A stretch of DNA of 64,000 bases. Origin: Streptomyces scabiei 87.22 (GTDB lineage Bacteria; Actinomycetota; Actinomycetes; Streptomycetales; Streptomycetaceae). Shown here piece by piece: positions 15,928 through 23,651 of this stretch; position 1 is the stretch's first letter, and every line of letters starts with the position of its first letter. The notes beneath the pieces were generated by a model, which was not told the DNA's origin, ran no database searches, and was given only the letters and a program-made list of their open reading frames with translations. Location: assembly GCF_000091305.1 (NCBI RefSeq), contig NC_013929.1, positions 6,696,001 through 6,760,000 of the forward strand, in the 5' to 3' direction. A program made the position numbers and the translations under genes.

Positions 15928-17055
15928 GTGTCAGCGGCAAGGCAGGCAGTGGCGAAGGCGCACCGGATCGTCGTCAAGGTGGGCTCCTCGTCGCTGACGA
16001 CGGCGTCCGGCGGCCTCGACGCCGACCGGGTGGACGCCCTGGTGGACGTCCTCGCCAAGGCCCGCAGCGGGGGAGAGCGGGAGGTCGTGCTGGTCTCCTC
16101 CGGCGCCATCGCCGCCGGGCTCGCGCCGCTCGGCCTGCGCCGTCGGCCCAAGGACCTCGCCCGCCAGCAGGCCGCCGCCAGCGTCGGCCAGGGCCTCCTC
16201 GTGGCCCGCTACACGGCCTCCTGCGCCCGCTACGGCATCCGCGTCGGCCAGGTACTCCTCACCTCCGACGACATGAGCCGCCGCGCCCACCACCGCAACG
16301 CCTCCCGCACCCTCGACAAACTCCTCGCGATGGGCGCGCTGCCCGTCGTCAACGAGAACGACACCGTCGCCACGGACGAGATCCGCTTCGGCGACAACGA
16401 CCGCCTCGCCGCCCTCGTGGCCCACCTCGTCCGGGCGGACCTGCTGGTCCTGCTGTCGGACGTGGACGGCGTGTACGACGGGGACCCCGCCAGGCCCGGC
16501 ACGTCGCGGATAGCGGAGGTACGGGGGCCGGAGGACCTCGCGCACGTGGAGATCGGCAGCGCCGGCAAGGCGGGCGTGGGCACCGGCGGCATGGTCACCA
16601 AGGTCGAGGCCGCCGCGATCGCCACCGGCGCGGGCATCCCCGTGGTCCTGACCAGTGCCGTCCACGCGGCGGACGCGCTGGCCGGCCGCGACACCGGCAC
16701 CTACTTCCACCCGACCGGCCGACGGTCCGCCGACCGGCTGCTGTGGCTCCAGCACGCCTCCACCCCGCAGGGCGCGCTCATCCTCGACGACGGCGCCGTC
16801 CGCGCGGTCGTCGACCGCCGCACCTCGCTGCTGCCGGCCGGCATCGGCGGCGTCGAGGGCGACTTCACCGCCGGCGACCCCGTGGAACTGCGGGACGGCA
16901 CGGGCCGGGCGGTCGCCCGCGGCCTCGTCAACTTCGACGCCAAGGAGATCCCCCGGCTGATCGGCCGCTCGACCCGGGAACTGGCGCGCGAGCTGGGTCC
17001 CGCGTACGAACGAGAGGTCGTACACAGGGACGATCTCGTCCTCCTGCACCCCTGA
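15928..17055 (+). CDS. proB: Glutamate 5-kinase
   Basis: 375 aa from GTG 15928, with GGGG 6 nt upstream; GTG 15949 is an alternative. The amino-acid kinase fold shows HRIVVKVGSSSLTT at the N-terminus, VSSGAIAAG, NENDTVATDEIRFGDND (glutamate/ATP site) and LLSDVDGVYD...GTGGMVTKVEAA. A C-terminal PUA domain (about residues 280-350) is present. It phosphorylates glutamate, the first and feedback-regulated step of proline synthesis. proA follows after one small conserved gene. Confidence 0.96.
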   Translation: MSAARQAVAKAHRIVVKVGSSSLTTASGGLDADRVDALVDVLAKARSGGEREVVLVSSGAIAAGLAPLGLRRRPKDLARQQAAASVGQGLLVARYTASCARYGIRVGQVLLTSDDMSRRAHHRNASRTLDKLLAMGALPVVNENDTVATDEIRFGDNDRLAALVAHLVRADLLVLLSDVDGVYDGDPARPGTSRIAEVRGPEDLAHVEIGSAGKAGVGTGGMVTKVEAAAIATGAGIPVVLTSAVHAADALAGRDTGTYFHPTGRRSADRLLWLQHASTPQGALILDDGAVRAVVDRRTSLLPAGIGGVEGDFTAGDPVELRDGTGRAVARGLVNFDAKEIPRLIGRSTRELARELGPAYEREVVHRDDLVLLHP

Positions 17056-17206
17056 CCAGCGGCCCCGTGGGGAGAGCAGAGGACGGGCCCCCGCGGTGCA
17101 CGTTCCGTAAAACCACCACGCGAAGCTCCTGAGCCTGCTCAACTTTGACGCAGGGAGATTCCGCACGACCTGTTGCGAAGCTCGAAACGTTGCGAAGGAG
17201 GCCGTC

Positions 17207-17683
17207 GTGAGACGAGTGCGCCCCGGGGCCGCGGCGTCCCGCGGTGGTGGTCCCTCCCGTGCGGCCGGCGAGGAGCGCAAGCTCACCAGCGTCGCCGCCT
17301 CGGACACCTACGAGGGCGAGAGCGCCGAGAAGCCGCAGGACCTGCCCCGGCTGTGGCACGTCACGCTGAGCGTCTCGGGGGCCGAGGCCCCCCTCAAGGA
17401 GGTGCGGCGTGGCCTGGAACAGCTCGCCCACGACCACCCCTTCCTGCTGACCAGCCGCTACGCCCACGACCACGCCGAGATCCGCTACTGGGAGGAGGCC
17501 CGCGACCTCCACGACGCGGCCGCCGTCGCCCTGCGCCTGTGGGGCGAGCACCGCCGGACGGCCGGGCTGCCGCCCTGGGAGATCGTCGGCCTGGAGGTCA
17601 TCGACCGCCAGACGTACCACCAGCGGATCGCCGAGGGGTACGGCTCGCTCCCGGCGACACCCGTGGGGGTCCACCCCTTCTGA
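17207..17683 (+). CDS. Conserved small protein between proB and proA
   Basis: 158 aa, GTG start with a strong AAGGAGG 6 nt upstream. After a variable basic N-terminus, residues about 45-150 form a compact alpha/beta domain: LWHVTLSVSGAEAPLKEVRRGLEQLAHDHPFLL...HAEIRYWEEARDLHDAAAVALRLW...WEIVGLEVIDRQTYHQR. No signal peptide, metal site or known catalytic motif is visible. I recall equivalents at this locus in Streptomyces but not a function. Its position suggests cotranscription with proB or proA. Confidence 0.8.
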   Translation: MRRVRPGAAASRGGGPSRAAGEERKLTSVAASDTYEGESAEKPQDLPRLWHVTLSVSGAEAPLKEVRRGLEQLAHDHPFLLTSRYAHDHAEIRYWEEARDLHDAAAVALRLWGEHRRTAGLPPWEIVGLEVIDRQTYHQRIAEGYGSLPATPVGVHPF

Positions 17684-17770
17684 CCGCCCCGCGGCCGCAC
17701 GGCGCGGAGGGGGGCCCGGCCCGCCGCCGGGACGCCCCGGCGGCGGGTGTCTCGCGGTTCGGACCAAGCG

Positions 17771-17799
17771 CTGAACCGTTCCGCCGGGCGCACTACCCT
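17771..17799 (+). promoter_or_regulatory. Promoter for a leaderless proA transcript
   Basis: CTGAAC at 17771, 17-bp spacer, TACCCT at 17794, then exactly 6 nt to the proA ATG, so transcription should start at or next to the A of the start codon. No ribosome-binding site precedes this ATG. Confidence 0.6.
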
Positions 17800-17805
17800 T
17801 CCTGT

Positions 17806-19092
17806 ATGACCACGCTCTCTCCGTACGACTCCATGACGCCGGTCACTCGGGCCGCCTACCGCGCCAAGGCCGCAGCCGCCGACCTCGCGCCGCTCCCGCG
17901 CGCCGAGAAGGACGACGCGCTGCTCGCCGTCGCCGACGCGCTGGAGGTCCGTACGAGCGACGTCGTCGAGGCCAACGCCAAGGACATCGAGCGGGCCCGT
18001 GCGGCGGGCACCAGCGAGGCGATCATCGACCGGCTGACGCTCACCCCGGAACGGATCCGCGCCATCGCCGCCGACGTCCGTGACGTGGCCGCGCTGCCCG
18101 ACCCGGTCGGCGAGGTCGTCCGCGGCTCCACCCTCCCCAACGGCATCGACCTGCGCCAGGTCCGCGTCCCCCTCGGTGTCGTCGGCATCATCTACGAGGC
18201 CCGCCCGAACGTGACCGTGGACGCGGCCGCCCTCTGCCTGAAGTCCGGCAACGCGGTCCTGCTGCGCGGCTCGTCCTCCGCCTACGAGTCCAACGCCGCC
18301 CTCGTCCGGGTCCTGCGCGACGCCGTCGGCGGCGCGGGCCTGCCCGCCGACGCCATCCAGCTCGTCCCCGGCGACAGCCACGACTCCGTCCGCGAGCTGA
18401 TGCGCGCCCGCGGCCTGGTCGACGTGCTCATCCCGCGCGGCGGCGCCTCCCTGATCCGCACGGTCGTCGAGGAGTCCACCGTCCCGGTGATCGAGACCGG
18501 CACCGGCAACTGCCACGTCTACGTCGACGCCGACGCGGACCTCGACACGGCCGTCGAGATCCTCATCAACTCCAAGGCCCACCGCGTCAGTGTCTGCAAC
18601 GCCGCCGAGACCCTCCTGGTCCACCAGGACATCGCCCCCGAGTTCCTGCCCCGCGCCCTCGACGCGCTCGCCGACGCGGGCGTGACGGTCCACGCCGACG
18701 AGCGCGTCCTCGCCTACGCCAAGGAGAGCCGGGCCACGGTCGTCGAGGCCACCACGGAGGACTGGGAGACCGAGTACCTGTCGTACGACATCGCCGCCGC
18801 CGTCGTCGACTCGCTCGACCGGGCCGTGGAGCACATCCGGCTCTGGAGCTCCGGTCACACCGAGGCGATCGTGACCACCTCCCAGCAGGCCGCCCGCCGC
18901 TTCACCCAGCTGGTCGACTCCACCACGGTCGCCGTCAACGCCTCGACCCGGTTCACCGACGGCGGTCAGTTCGGTTTCGGCGCCGAGATCGGCATCTCCA
19001 CGCAGAAGCTGCACGCCCGGGGCCCGATGGGCCTGCCCGAGCTGACCAGCACGAAGTACATCGTCACCGGCGACGGACACATCCGCCGCTAG
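17806..19092 (+). CDS. proA: Glutamate-5-semialdehyde dehydrogenase (gamma-glutamyl phosphate reductase)
   Basis: 428 aa. It has an aldehyde-dehydrogenase fold with IYEARPNVTVDAAALCLKSGNAVLLRGSS, ETGTGNCHVYVD and the catalytic Cys in RVSVCNAAETLLVH; the C-terminus has VNASTRFTDGGQFGFGAEIGISTQ and LTSTKYIVTGDG. It makes the NADPH-dependent second step of proline synthesis from the ProB product. ATG 17806 is favoured because a TACCCT element lies exactly 6 nt upstream, suggesting a leaderless mRNA; ATG 17833 is a weaker alternative. Confidence 0.96.
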   Translation: MTTLSPYDSMTPVTRAAYRAKAAAADLAPLPRAEKDDALLAVADALEVRTSDVVEANAKDIERARAAGTSEAIIDRLTLTPERIRAIAADVRDVAALPDPVGEVVRGSTLPNGIDLRQVRVPLGVVGIIYEARPNVTVDAAALCLKSGNAVLLRGSSSAYESNAALVRVLRDAVGGAGLPADAIQLVPGDSHDSVRELMRARGLVDVLIPRGGASLIRTVVEESTVPVIETGTGNCHVYVDADADLDTAVEILINSKAHRVSVCNAAETLLVHQDIAPEFLPRALDALADAGVTVHADERVLAYAKESRATVVEATTEDWETEYLSYDIAAAVVDSLDRAVEHIRLWSSGHTEAIVTTSQQAARRFTQLVDSTTVAVNASTRFTDGGQFGFGAEIGISTQKLHARGPMGLPELTSTKYIVTGDGHIRR

Positions 19093-19213
19093 CCGCACGC
19101 GCCCCTCGGGGCGTCGGCCCGTTCCCGCGAACGGCCCAGGCGCCCCGGTCGGCGGAACGGATGAATTTCCTTACCGTCTGCCCAAATTGACCACCCCGGT
19201 CTACTCTGGATCC

Positions 19214-19804
19214 GTGCCGGAGGACGTGGGGGGCACGCCGTTCCCTGACGGCTGGGAGCCCGACGACGACCGCGACCGCGGGGGTATGGACGAAGAGTTC
19301 GCCTCCGTGGTCTTCGACGAGGACTTCGTACGGTCCGCCGAGGTCCATGAGCCGACCGCGGTCGAGCGCCTGCTCGCGGCCGCGGAGGCCCGTGCCGCGG
19401 CGCAGGAGGCCGAGGCCCGCCGCTCGCGCTCCAGAGGCGTGCACGGCGACGACGACCGCTACGGCGACGGCTTCGGCCCGCGTATCGGCCACGACGACGA
19501 CCTGGACGACCTCGACGACCCCGAGGTCCTGGAGGCCCGCTACGCCGCCGACGGGGCCTACGGCAGGCCGTACGGCAAACAGACCCGCTGGCACCGGCCC
19601 GTCGCCTGGATCCTCGCCCTCGTGATGGGCATCGGCATGGTCGTGCTGGCCTTCACCGCCGTCTACCGGGGCGCCTCCTCCGGCCGCGGCGAGCGGATCC
19701 CGCCCCCCGCCACCACCGGTGTGGATCAGGGCATCCCGACCGGACCCTCCGCCTCCGCCGACTTCTCCCAGCCGGTGGTCTCCGCGGACCCCCGCACCCC
19801 CTGA
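19214..19804 (+). CDS. Single-pass membrane protein with N-terminal SVVFDEDFVR motif
   Basis: 196 aa from GTG 19214. TACTCT lies 6 nt upstream, so the mRNA is probably leaderless. The N-terminal cytoplasmic region is acidic with the motif EEFASVVFDEDFVRSAEVHEPTAVERLLAA (about residues 26-56), followed by Asp/Glu/Arg-rich sequence, one transmembrane helix (VAWILALVMGIGMVVLAFTAVY, about residues 135-156) and a short Pro/Ser-rich outer tail. The next gene has the same motif and topology, so the two are paralogues. Function unknown. Confidence 0.8.
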   Translation: MPEDVGGTPFPDGWEPDDDRDRGGMDEEFASVVFDEDFVRSAEVHEPTAVERLLAAAEARAAAQEAEARRSRSRGVHGDDDRYGDGFGPRIGHDDDLDDLDDPEVLEARYAADGAYGRPYGKQTRWHRPVAWILALVMGIGMVVLAFTAVYRGASSGRGERIPPPATTGVDQGIPTGPSASADFSQPVVSADPRTP

Positions 19805-19890
19805 CAGGGCCACCGGCGGCCCCGCGGAGCGGCCCGCCCCGTGTGGGTGAATCTGGTGAGGACCTGTCAGAAGTTGTGGTGCACCGACGC

Positions 19891-19919
19891 GTTTACCGAA
19901 GCTCCCCAAGACCTACTCT
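19891..19919 (+). promoter_or_regulatory. Promoter for a leaderless transcript of the 19926 gene
   Basis: GTTTAC at 19891, 17-bp spacer, TACTCT at 19914, then 6 nt to ATG. The same TACTCT-6 nt-start arrangement precedes the paralogue at 19214 (TACTCT at 19202). Confidence 0.55.
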
Positions 19920-19925
19920 CAAGGT

Positions 19926-20996
19926 ATGGGCGGGCCAGGAAACCCACCTGAGGGGACTCCTGAGGGCGCCCCCGGCGGTGGAGAGGACGAATACCGATCC
20001 GTCGTCTTCGACGAGTCGTTCGTCCGCGCTGCCCGCATCCAGGAGTTCTCCGCCCACGAGCGCCTCTCCGACCACGCCCCCGCCGTCCGCCGCCGCCCCG
20101 CCGTCCGCCGCGGCCTCTCCCGGCAGGTCCTGATCCTCGTCCTGCTGGTCGCCCTCGCCTTCGGCACCGCGATCTACATGGGCATCCGCCACCCGTACGA
20201 CACCCCGGCCGCCAAGCCCACCGAGCCGCTGCGGATGACCGTGATCCCGCTGTCCCCGCAGTCCGCCGTGCCCGGCGCCGAGAAGGCCGAGACGCTGTAC
20301 GCGCACAGCCCGGCCGCCCAGTTCCGGATCGGCGCCGAGGGCATCACGATGCCGGCCACCCGGCGCACCGCCCACTTCTCCGACAGCCAGGTCGTCTCCG
20401 CGCTGACCATCGCCAAGGAGTACCTGGTCGCCTCAGCACTCGACCCGGAGGTGCTCGGCGGCACCACCGTCCAGCCCGTGCGACGGCTGCTGGACTCCGA
20501 GCAGCTCGACCAGTTCCAGCAGAGCTTCGACCGTCCGGCGGCCGACGGGCGGCACGCGCCCACCGGCTGGCTCGTCCGCTTCGACCCGTCCCGCGCGACC
20601 CTCGCCGACCACCGGATCCGCGTCCAGGGCACCCTCCAGGCCGCCGAGTTCGACTCCGGCACTCTGGAGGTCGTCGCCGCCCACACCCTGGTGTACGCGC
20701 TGCGGGCGCCCGGCGAGAGGGCCGACGCCGAGGCATCGCTGTTCACCGTCCGGCGCGAGCTGCACTTCCGCTTCGACCAGGACGACCTGCGCACCCACCA
20801 GGTCGAGGTCGTCGTCTCCTACGTCCAGGCCGGGCCGCTGGCCTGCGCCGACGACACCACGAACCATCTGCGACCGCTGCTGGCGGGGCAGACCGCGAAG
20901 GCCGGCGGCCCGGCCGCCGGGACCGACCCGTACGGCACGGGGGCGGCGACGGCGCTGTGCGGGACCCTGGCGGAGAGTGCGCAGCCGAAGGTCTGA
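19926..20996 (+). CDS. Single-pass membrane protein, paralogue with extracytoplasmic domain
   Basis: 356 aa. A short acidic N-terminus carries DEYRSVVFDESFVRAARIQEFSAHERL, matching the motif of the preceding protein. A basic stretch and one transmembrane helix (VLILVLLVALAFGTAIYMGI, about residues 65-84) follow. The about 270-residue C-terminal part should lie outside the cell and contains beta-rich sequence (LVASALDPEVLGG, FRIGAEGITMPATRRTAHFSDSQV). It has only two Cys near the end (LACADD, ALCGTL). I recognise it as a family conserved next to proA in Streptomyces, without a known function. A large inverted repeat follows the gene. Confidence 0.8.
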   Translation: MGGPGNPPEGTPEGAPGGGEDEYRSVVFDESFVRAARIQEFSAHERLSDHAPAVRRRPAVRRGLSRQVLILVLLVALAFGTAIYMGIRHPYDTPAAKPTEPLRMTVIPLSPQSAVPGAEKAETLYAHSPAAQFRIGAEGITMPATRRTAHFSDSQVVSALTIAKEYLVASALDPEVLGGTTVQPVRRLLDSEQLDQFQQSFDRPAADGRHAPTGWLVRFDPSRATLADHRIRVQGTLQAAEFDSGTLEVVAAHTLVYALRAPGERADAEASLFTVRRELHFRFDQDDLRTHQVEVVVSYVQAGPLACADDTTNHLRPLLAGQTAKAGGPAAGTDPYGTGAATALCGTLAESAQPKV

Positions 20997-21020
20997 GGCC
21001 GGGGGTGTGCGGGGTGCGTT

Positions 21021-21170
21021 GTCGGGTGCGGGTGGGTGGGGCTTCTCGCGCAGTTCCCCGCGCCCCTGAAAAAGCGGCGCTGCGCCCCGGCTTTTTCACG
21101 GCCCGCAGGGGCCGTGTCCTGTAGGGGCGCGGGGAACTGCGCGACCAGCCCCCACCCACCCGCACCCGAC
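21021..21170. terminator. Long inverted repeat between convergent genes
   Basis: The arms 21021-21067 and 21123-21170 are nearly perfect inverted copies and contain TTCCCCGCGCCCCT / AGGGGCGCGGGGAA. A second hairpin lies in the loop (GAAAAAGC ... GCTTTTTC). The right arm ends 3 nt before the stop codon of the convergent protease gene. I recall the GGGGCGCGGGGAACTGCGCG core as dispersed in many Streptomyces genomes. Confidence 0.8.
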
Positions 21171-21173
21171 CGA

Positions 21174-22253
21174 CTACTCGGCGTCGCGGTCCCGGTCCTC
21201 CTCGGCGGTAGCCGTACCGCCGCCGCCGAATCCGCGGCGGACCCGGCCGCCGAGGTCGCCCGCACCGCCCGCGATGTCGGTGACCAGCTTCATCAGCGGG
21301 TCCTTGGAGTTCTTCACACTGCTCGTGTAGTGACTGGCCGACTCACGGAAGGAGTCGGTCACCGAGGTGTCCTTGTCCTCGCTGCGCCGCGGGTAGTGCC
21401 CGTCCATGATCCGCTGGAAGTCACGGGACTCCGCCCACTTCTTCAGCTCCGCCGCGCGCACGGCCGTGAAGGGGTGCGAGCGGGGCAGCACGTTGAGGAT
21501 CTTGAGGACCGAGTCGCGCAGGTCGCCGCCGGCCTCGTACTCCTCGGCCTGCGCGAGGAACGCGTCCACGTTCATCTCGTGCAGGTGGTTGCCGCCCGCG
21601 ATCTTCATCAGACCGCGCATCGACGCCTGGACGTCCTGGCCGACCAGCAGCCCCGCGCGGTCGGCGGACAGCTCCGACTTGCGGAACCACTCGCGCAGCC
21701 CGGTCACGATCGCCATGATCGCGAGGTTCCCCAGCGGGATCCAGGCGATCTTCACGGCGAGGCTCGTCAGGAAGAGCAGTATCGTGCGGTACACCGAGTG
21801 CCCGGAGAGCGCGTGGCCCACCTCGTGGCCGATGACGGCCCGCATCTCCTCCTCGTCGAGCAGCTCGACGAGGCCGGTGGTGACGACGATGATCGGCTCG
21901 TCCAGGCCGATGCACATCGCGTTCGGCTGCGGGTCCTGGTTCACGTACATCGGCGGGACCTTCTCCAGGTCCAGGATGTAGCACGCGTCCCGCAGCATGT
22001 CGTTGAGGTGGGTGAACTGCTGGTCCGAGACCCGTACGGAGTCGGACAGGAACAGCAGCCTGAGGCTGCGCTCCGGCAGCAGGCCGCTGAGTGCCTTGAA
22101 CACCGTGTCGAAGCCGCTGAGCTTGCGCAGCGCCACCAGCGCCGAGCGGTCCGCGGGGTGTTCGTACGCCCGGGAGGAGATCCCCTCGAAGCGCCTGCGC
22201 TGCCTGCTCGGCACGTTCTCGCGCCCGTTCTGCTCGTGGCTGTCTTCCGGCAT
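21174..22253 (-). CDS. M48-family zinc metalloprotease
   Basis: 359 aa from ATG 22253, which has GGGGGAAAC just upstream. The zinc motif is HEVGHALSGH (HExxH), with the third ligand expected in the ELSADRAGLLVGQD segment (ExxxD). A hydrophobic stretch follows the active site (ILLFLTSLAVKIAWIPLGNLAIMAIVTGL), as in HtpX/Ste24-like proteases, so it is probably membrane-associated and involved in membrane-protein quality control. The C-terminus ends in a Gly- and charge-rich tail. It is transcribed against its neighbour at 19926 and away from the small membrane genes. Confidence 0.88.
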   Translation of the reverse strand: MPEDSHEQNGRENVPSRQRRRFEGISSRAYEHPADRSALVALRKLSGFDTVFKALSGLLPERSLRLLFLSDSVRVSDQQFTHLNDMLRDACYILDLEKVPPMYVNQDPQPNAMCIGLDEPIIVVTTGLVELLDEEEMRAVIGHEVGHALSGHSVYRTILLFLTSLAVKIAWIPLGNLAIMAIVTGLREWFRKSELSADRAGLLVGQDVQASMRGLMKIAGGNHLHEMNVDAFLAQAEEYEAGGDLRDSVLKILNVLPRSHPFTAVRAAELKKWAESRDFQRIMDGHYPRRSEDKDTSVTDSFRESASHYTSSVKNSKDPLMKLVTDIAGGAGDLGGRVRRGFGGGGTATAEEDRDRDAE

Positions 22254-22351
22254 GTTTCCCCCATGCGTCTGATTGCCCAAGGTGCCCCCGAAGCGGGGTC
22301 CAGCCTAGGCGGAGTTACCGTGACAGGGCATCAACCGTAAGGAGCGATCTC

Positions 22352-22522
22352 ATGGGGCATCTCCCGCACCTGCCCGCGTCCGCCTGGCTCACCGATGCCG
22401 CGGACGCCGCCGCGAAGGAACAGGGAGCCGGCAACCTGCTGCGTGTGGTGCTGATCGTGATGGTCCTGGGCTCCGTCCTGATGGCGTGGTTCCTGCTGCG
22501 GGGATACAAGCGGGACGACTGA
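22352..22522 (+). CDS. Small single-pass membrane protein (56 aa)
   Basis: ATG start with AAGGAG 7 nt upstream. About 28 polar residues (MGHLPHLPASAWLTDAADA...) precede a single hydrophobic helix (LLRVVLIVMVLGSVLMAWFLL) and a short GYKRDD end. By the positive-inside rule the C-terminus is cytoplasmic. Function unknown. Confidence 0.7.
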   Translation: MGHLPHLPASAWLTDAADAAAKEQGAGNLLRVVLIVMVLGSVLMAWFLLRGYKRDD

Positions 22523-22698
22523 CGCCCGCCGACGGGAAGGACGTGCCGCGCCCGCGAACGGTTGCTCGCACGCGAAGTACGCGCCCGGCGCCGCCCGCGT
22601 TCACTCCTGGGCGGAGTCGGCGTGATCGCGGCGAAGGCTCCCGCTTACGATGGGCGGGTCTTCATCCCGATCCCACCACCGGATAGGTCACGCCGACG

Positions 22699-22866
22699 AT
22701 GAGCTTCCACAGCACCGCTGCCGACTTGGTCACTCTCGCCGCCGAGGGCGGCGGGGAGCACGGCGGCAACCACGAGAGCCTGAGCCCCTACCTGACCGGC
22801 GGCGGAGCCTTCCTCGCCCTGTTGCTGCTGCTGTGGATCACCACCCGTTTCAACCGCGATCGCTAA
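22699..22866 (+). CDS. Small single-pass membrane protein (55 aa)
   Basis: ATG start with only a weak ribosome-binding site. A polar, Gly/His/Glu-containing N-terminus (MSFHSTAADLVTLAAEGGGE) precedes one helix (GGGAFLALLLLLWITTRF) and NRDR. Size and topology match the small gene at 22352, which is 176 nt upstream. Function unknown. Confidence 0.65.
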   Translation: MSFHSTAADLVTLAAEGGGEHGGNHESLSPYLTGGGAFLALLLLLWITTRFNRDR

Positions 22867-22924
22867 TCCGCGCAAAAAGACGTTCGAACGGCGCGCGTCG
22901 GCCGGGCCGGTAGGCTCTCCACGC

Positions 22925-23635
22925 ATGGGAGAGCAGGACATGCCTACCGGTCCCGAGCACGACAAGGCGGCGGACCAGGCGCACGACACCGCGGACGGCC
23001 GGGCCGGCAGTGCCCCCGGCGCACCGGGAAACCGCCCGTCGGCACCCGGCCGCCGCCGTCTCGGCGTCATGGGCGGAACGTTCGACCCGATCCACCACGG
23101 GCACCTCGTGGCGGCCCAGGAGGTCGCCGCGCAGTTCGGTCTCGACGAGGTCGTGTTCGTGCCGACCGGCCAGCCGTGGCAGAAGTCGCACCAGTCGGTC
23201 TCGGCGGCCGAGGACCGCTATCTGATGACGGTCATCGCCACGGCCGAGAACCCCCATTTCTCCGTGAGCCGCATCGACATCGACCGCAAGGGCCTCACCT
23301 ACACCATCGACACCCTGCGCGAACTGCACGAGCTCAACGCGGACTCGGACCTCTTCTTCATCACCGGCGCCGACGCGCTCGGCCAGATCCTCACCTGGCG
23401 CGACGCCGAGGAGCTCTTCTCCCTCGCGCACTTCATCGGGGTCACCCGTCCGGGTCACACCCTGGCCGACCCGGGCCTGCCCGCGGGCGGGGTCTCGCTG
23501 GTCGAGGTGCCCGCGCTGGCCATCTCCTCCACGGACTGCCGTGCGAGAGTCGCCAAGGGCGACCCCGTCTGGTACCTGGTGCCGGACGGCGTGGTGCGCT
23601 ACATCGACAAGCGGCAGCTGTACCGCGGCGAGTGA
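22925..23635 (+). CDS. nadD: Nicotinate-nucleotide adenylyltransferase
   Basis: 236 aa. The nucleotidyltransferase motif is MGGTFDPIHHGHLVAAQEVA, with VPTGQPWQKSH, FFITGADALGQILTW and the C-terminal ISSTDCRARVAKG (the ISSTxxR signature). It adenylates nicotinate mononucleotide in NAD synthesis. The first about 45 residues form a non-conserved Asp/Pro/Ala-rich extension. ATG 22925 lies 8 nt after TAGGCT; ATG 22940 is an alternative. It is followed 16 nt later by the LCP gene. Confidence 0.94.
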   Translation: MGEQDMPTGPEHDKAADQAHDTADGRAGSAPGAPGNRPSAPGRRRLGVMGGTFDPIHHGHLVAAQEVAAQFGLDEVVFVPTGQPWQKSHQSVSAAEDRYLMTVIATAENPHFSVSRIDIDRKGLTYTIDTLRELHELNADSDLFFITGADALGQILTWRDAEELFSLAHFIGVTRPGHTLADPGLPAGGVSLVEVPALAISSTDCRARVAKGDPVWYLVPDGVVRYIDKRQLYRGE

Positions 23636-23651
23636 GCCGAGAGGGGCACCG

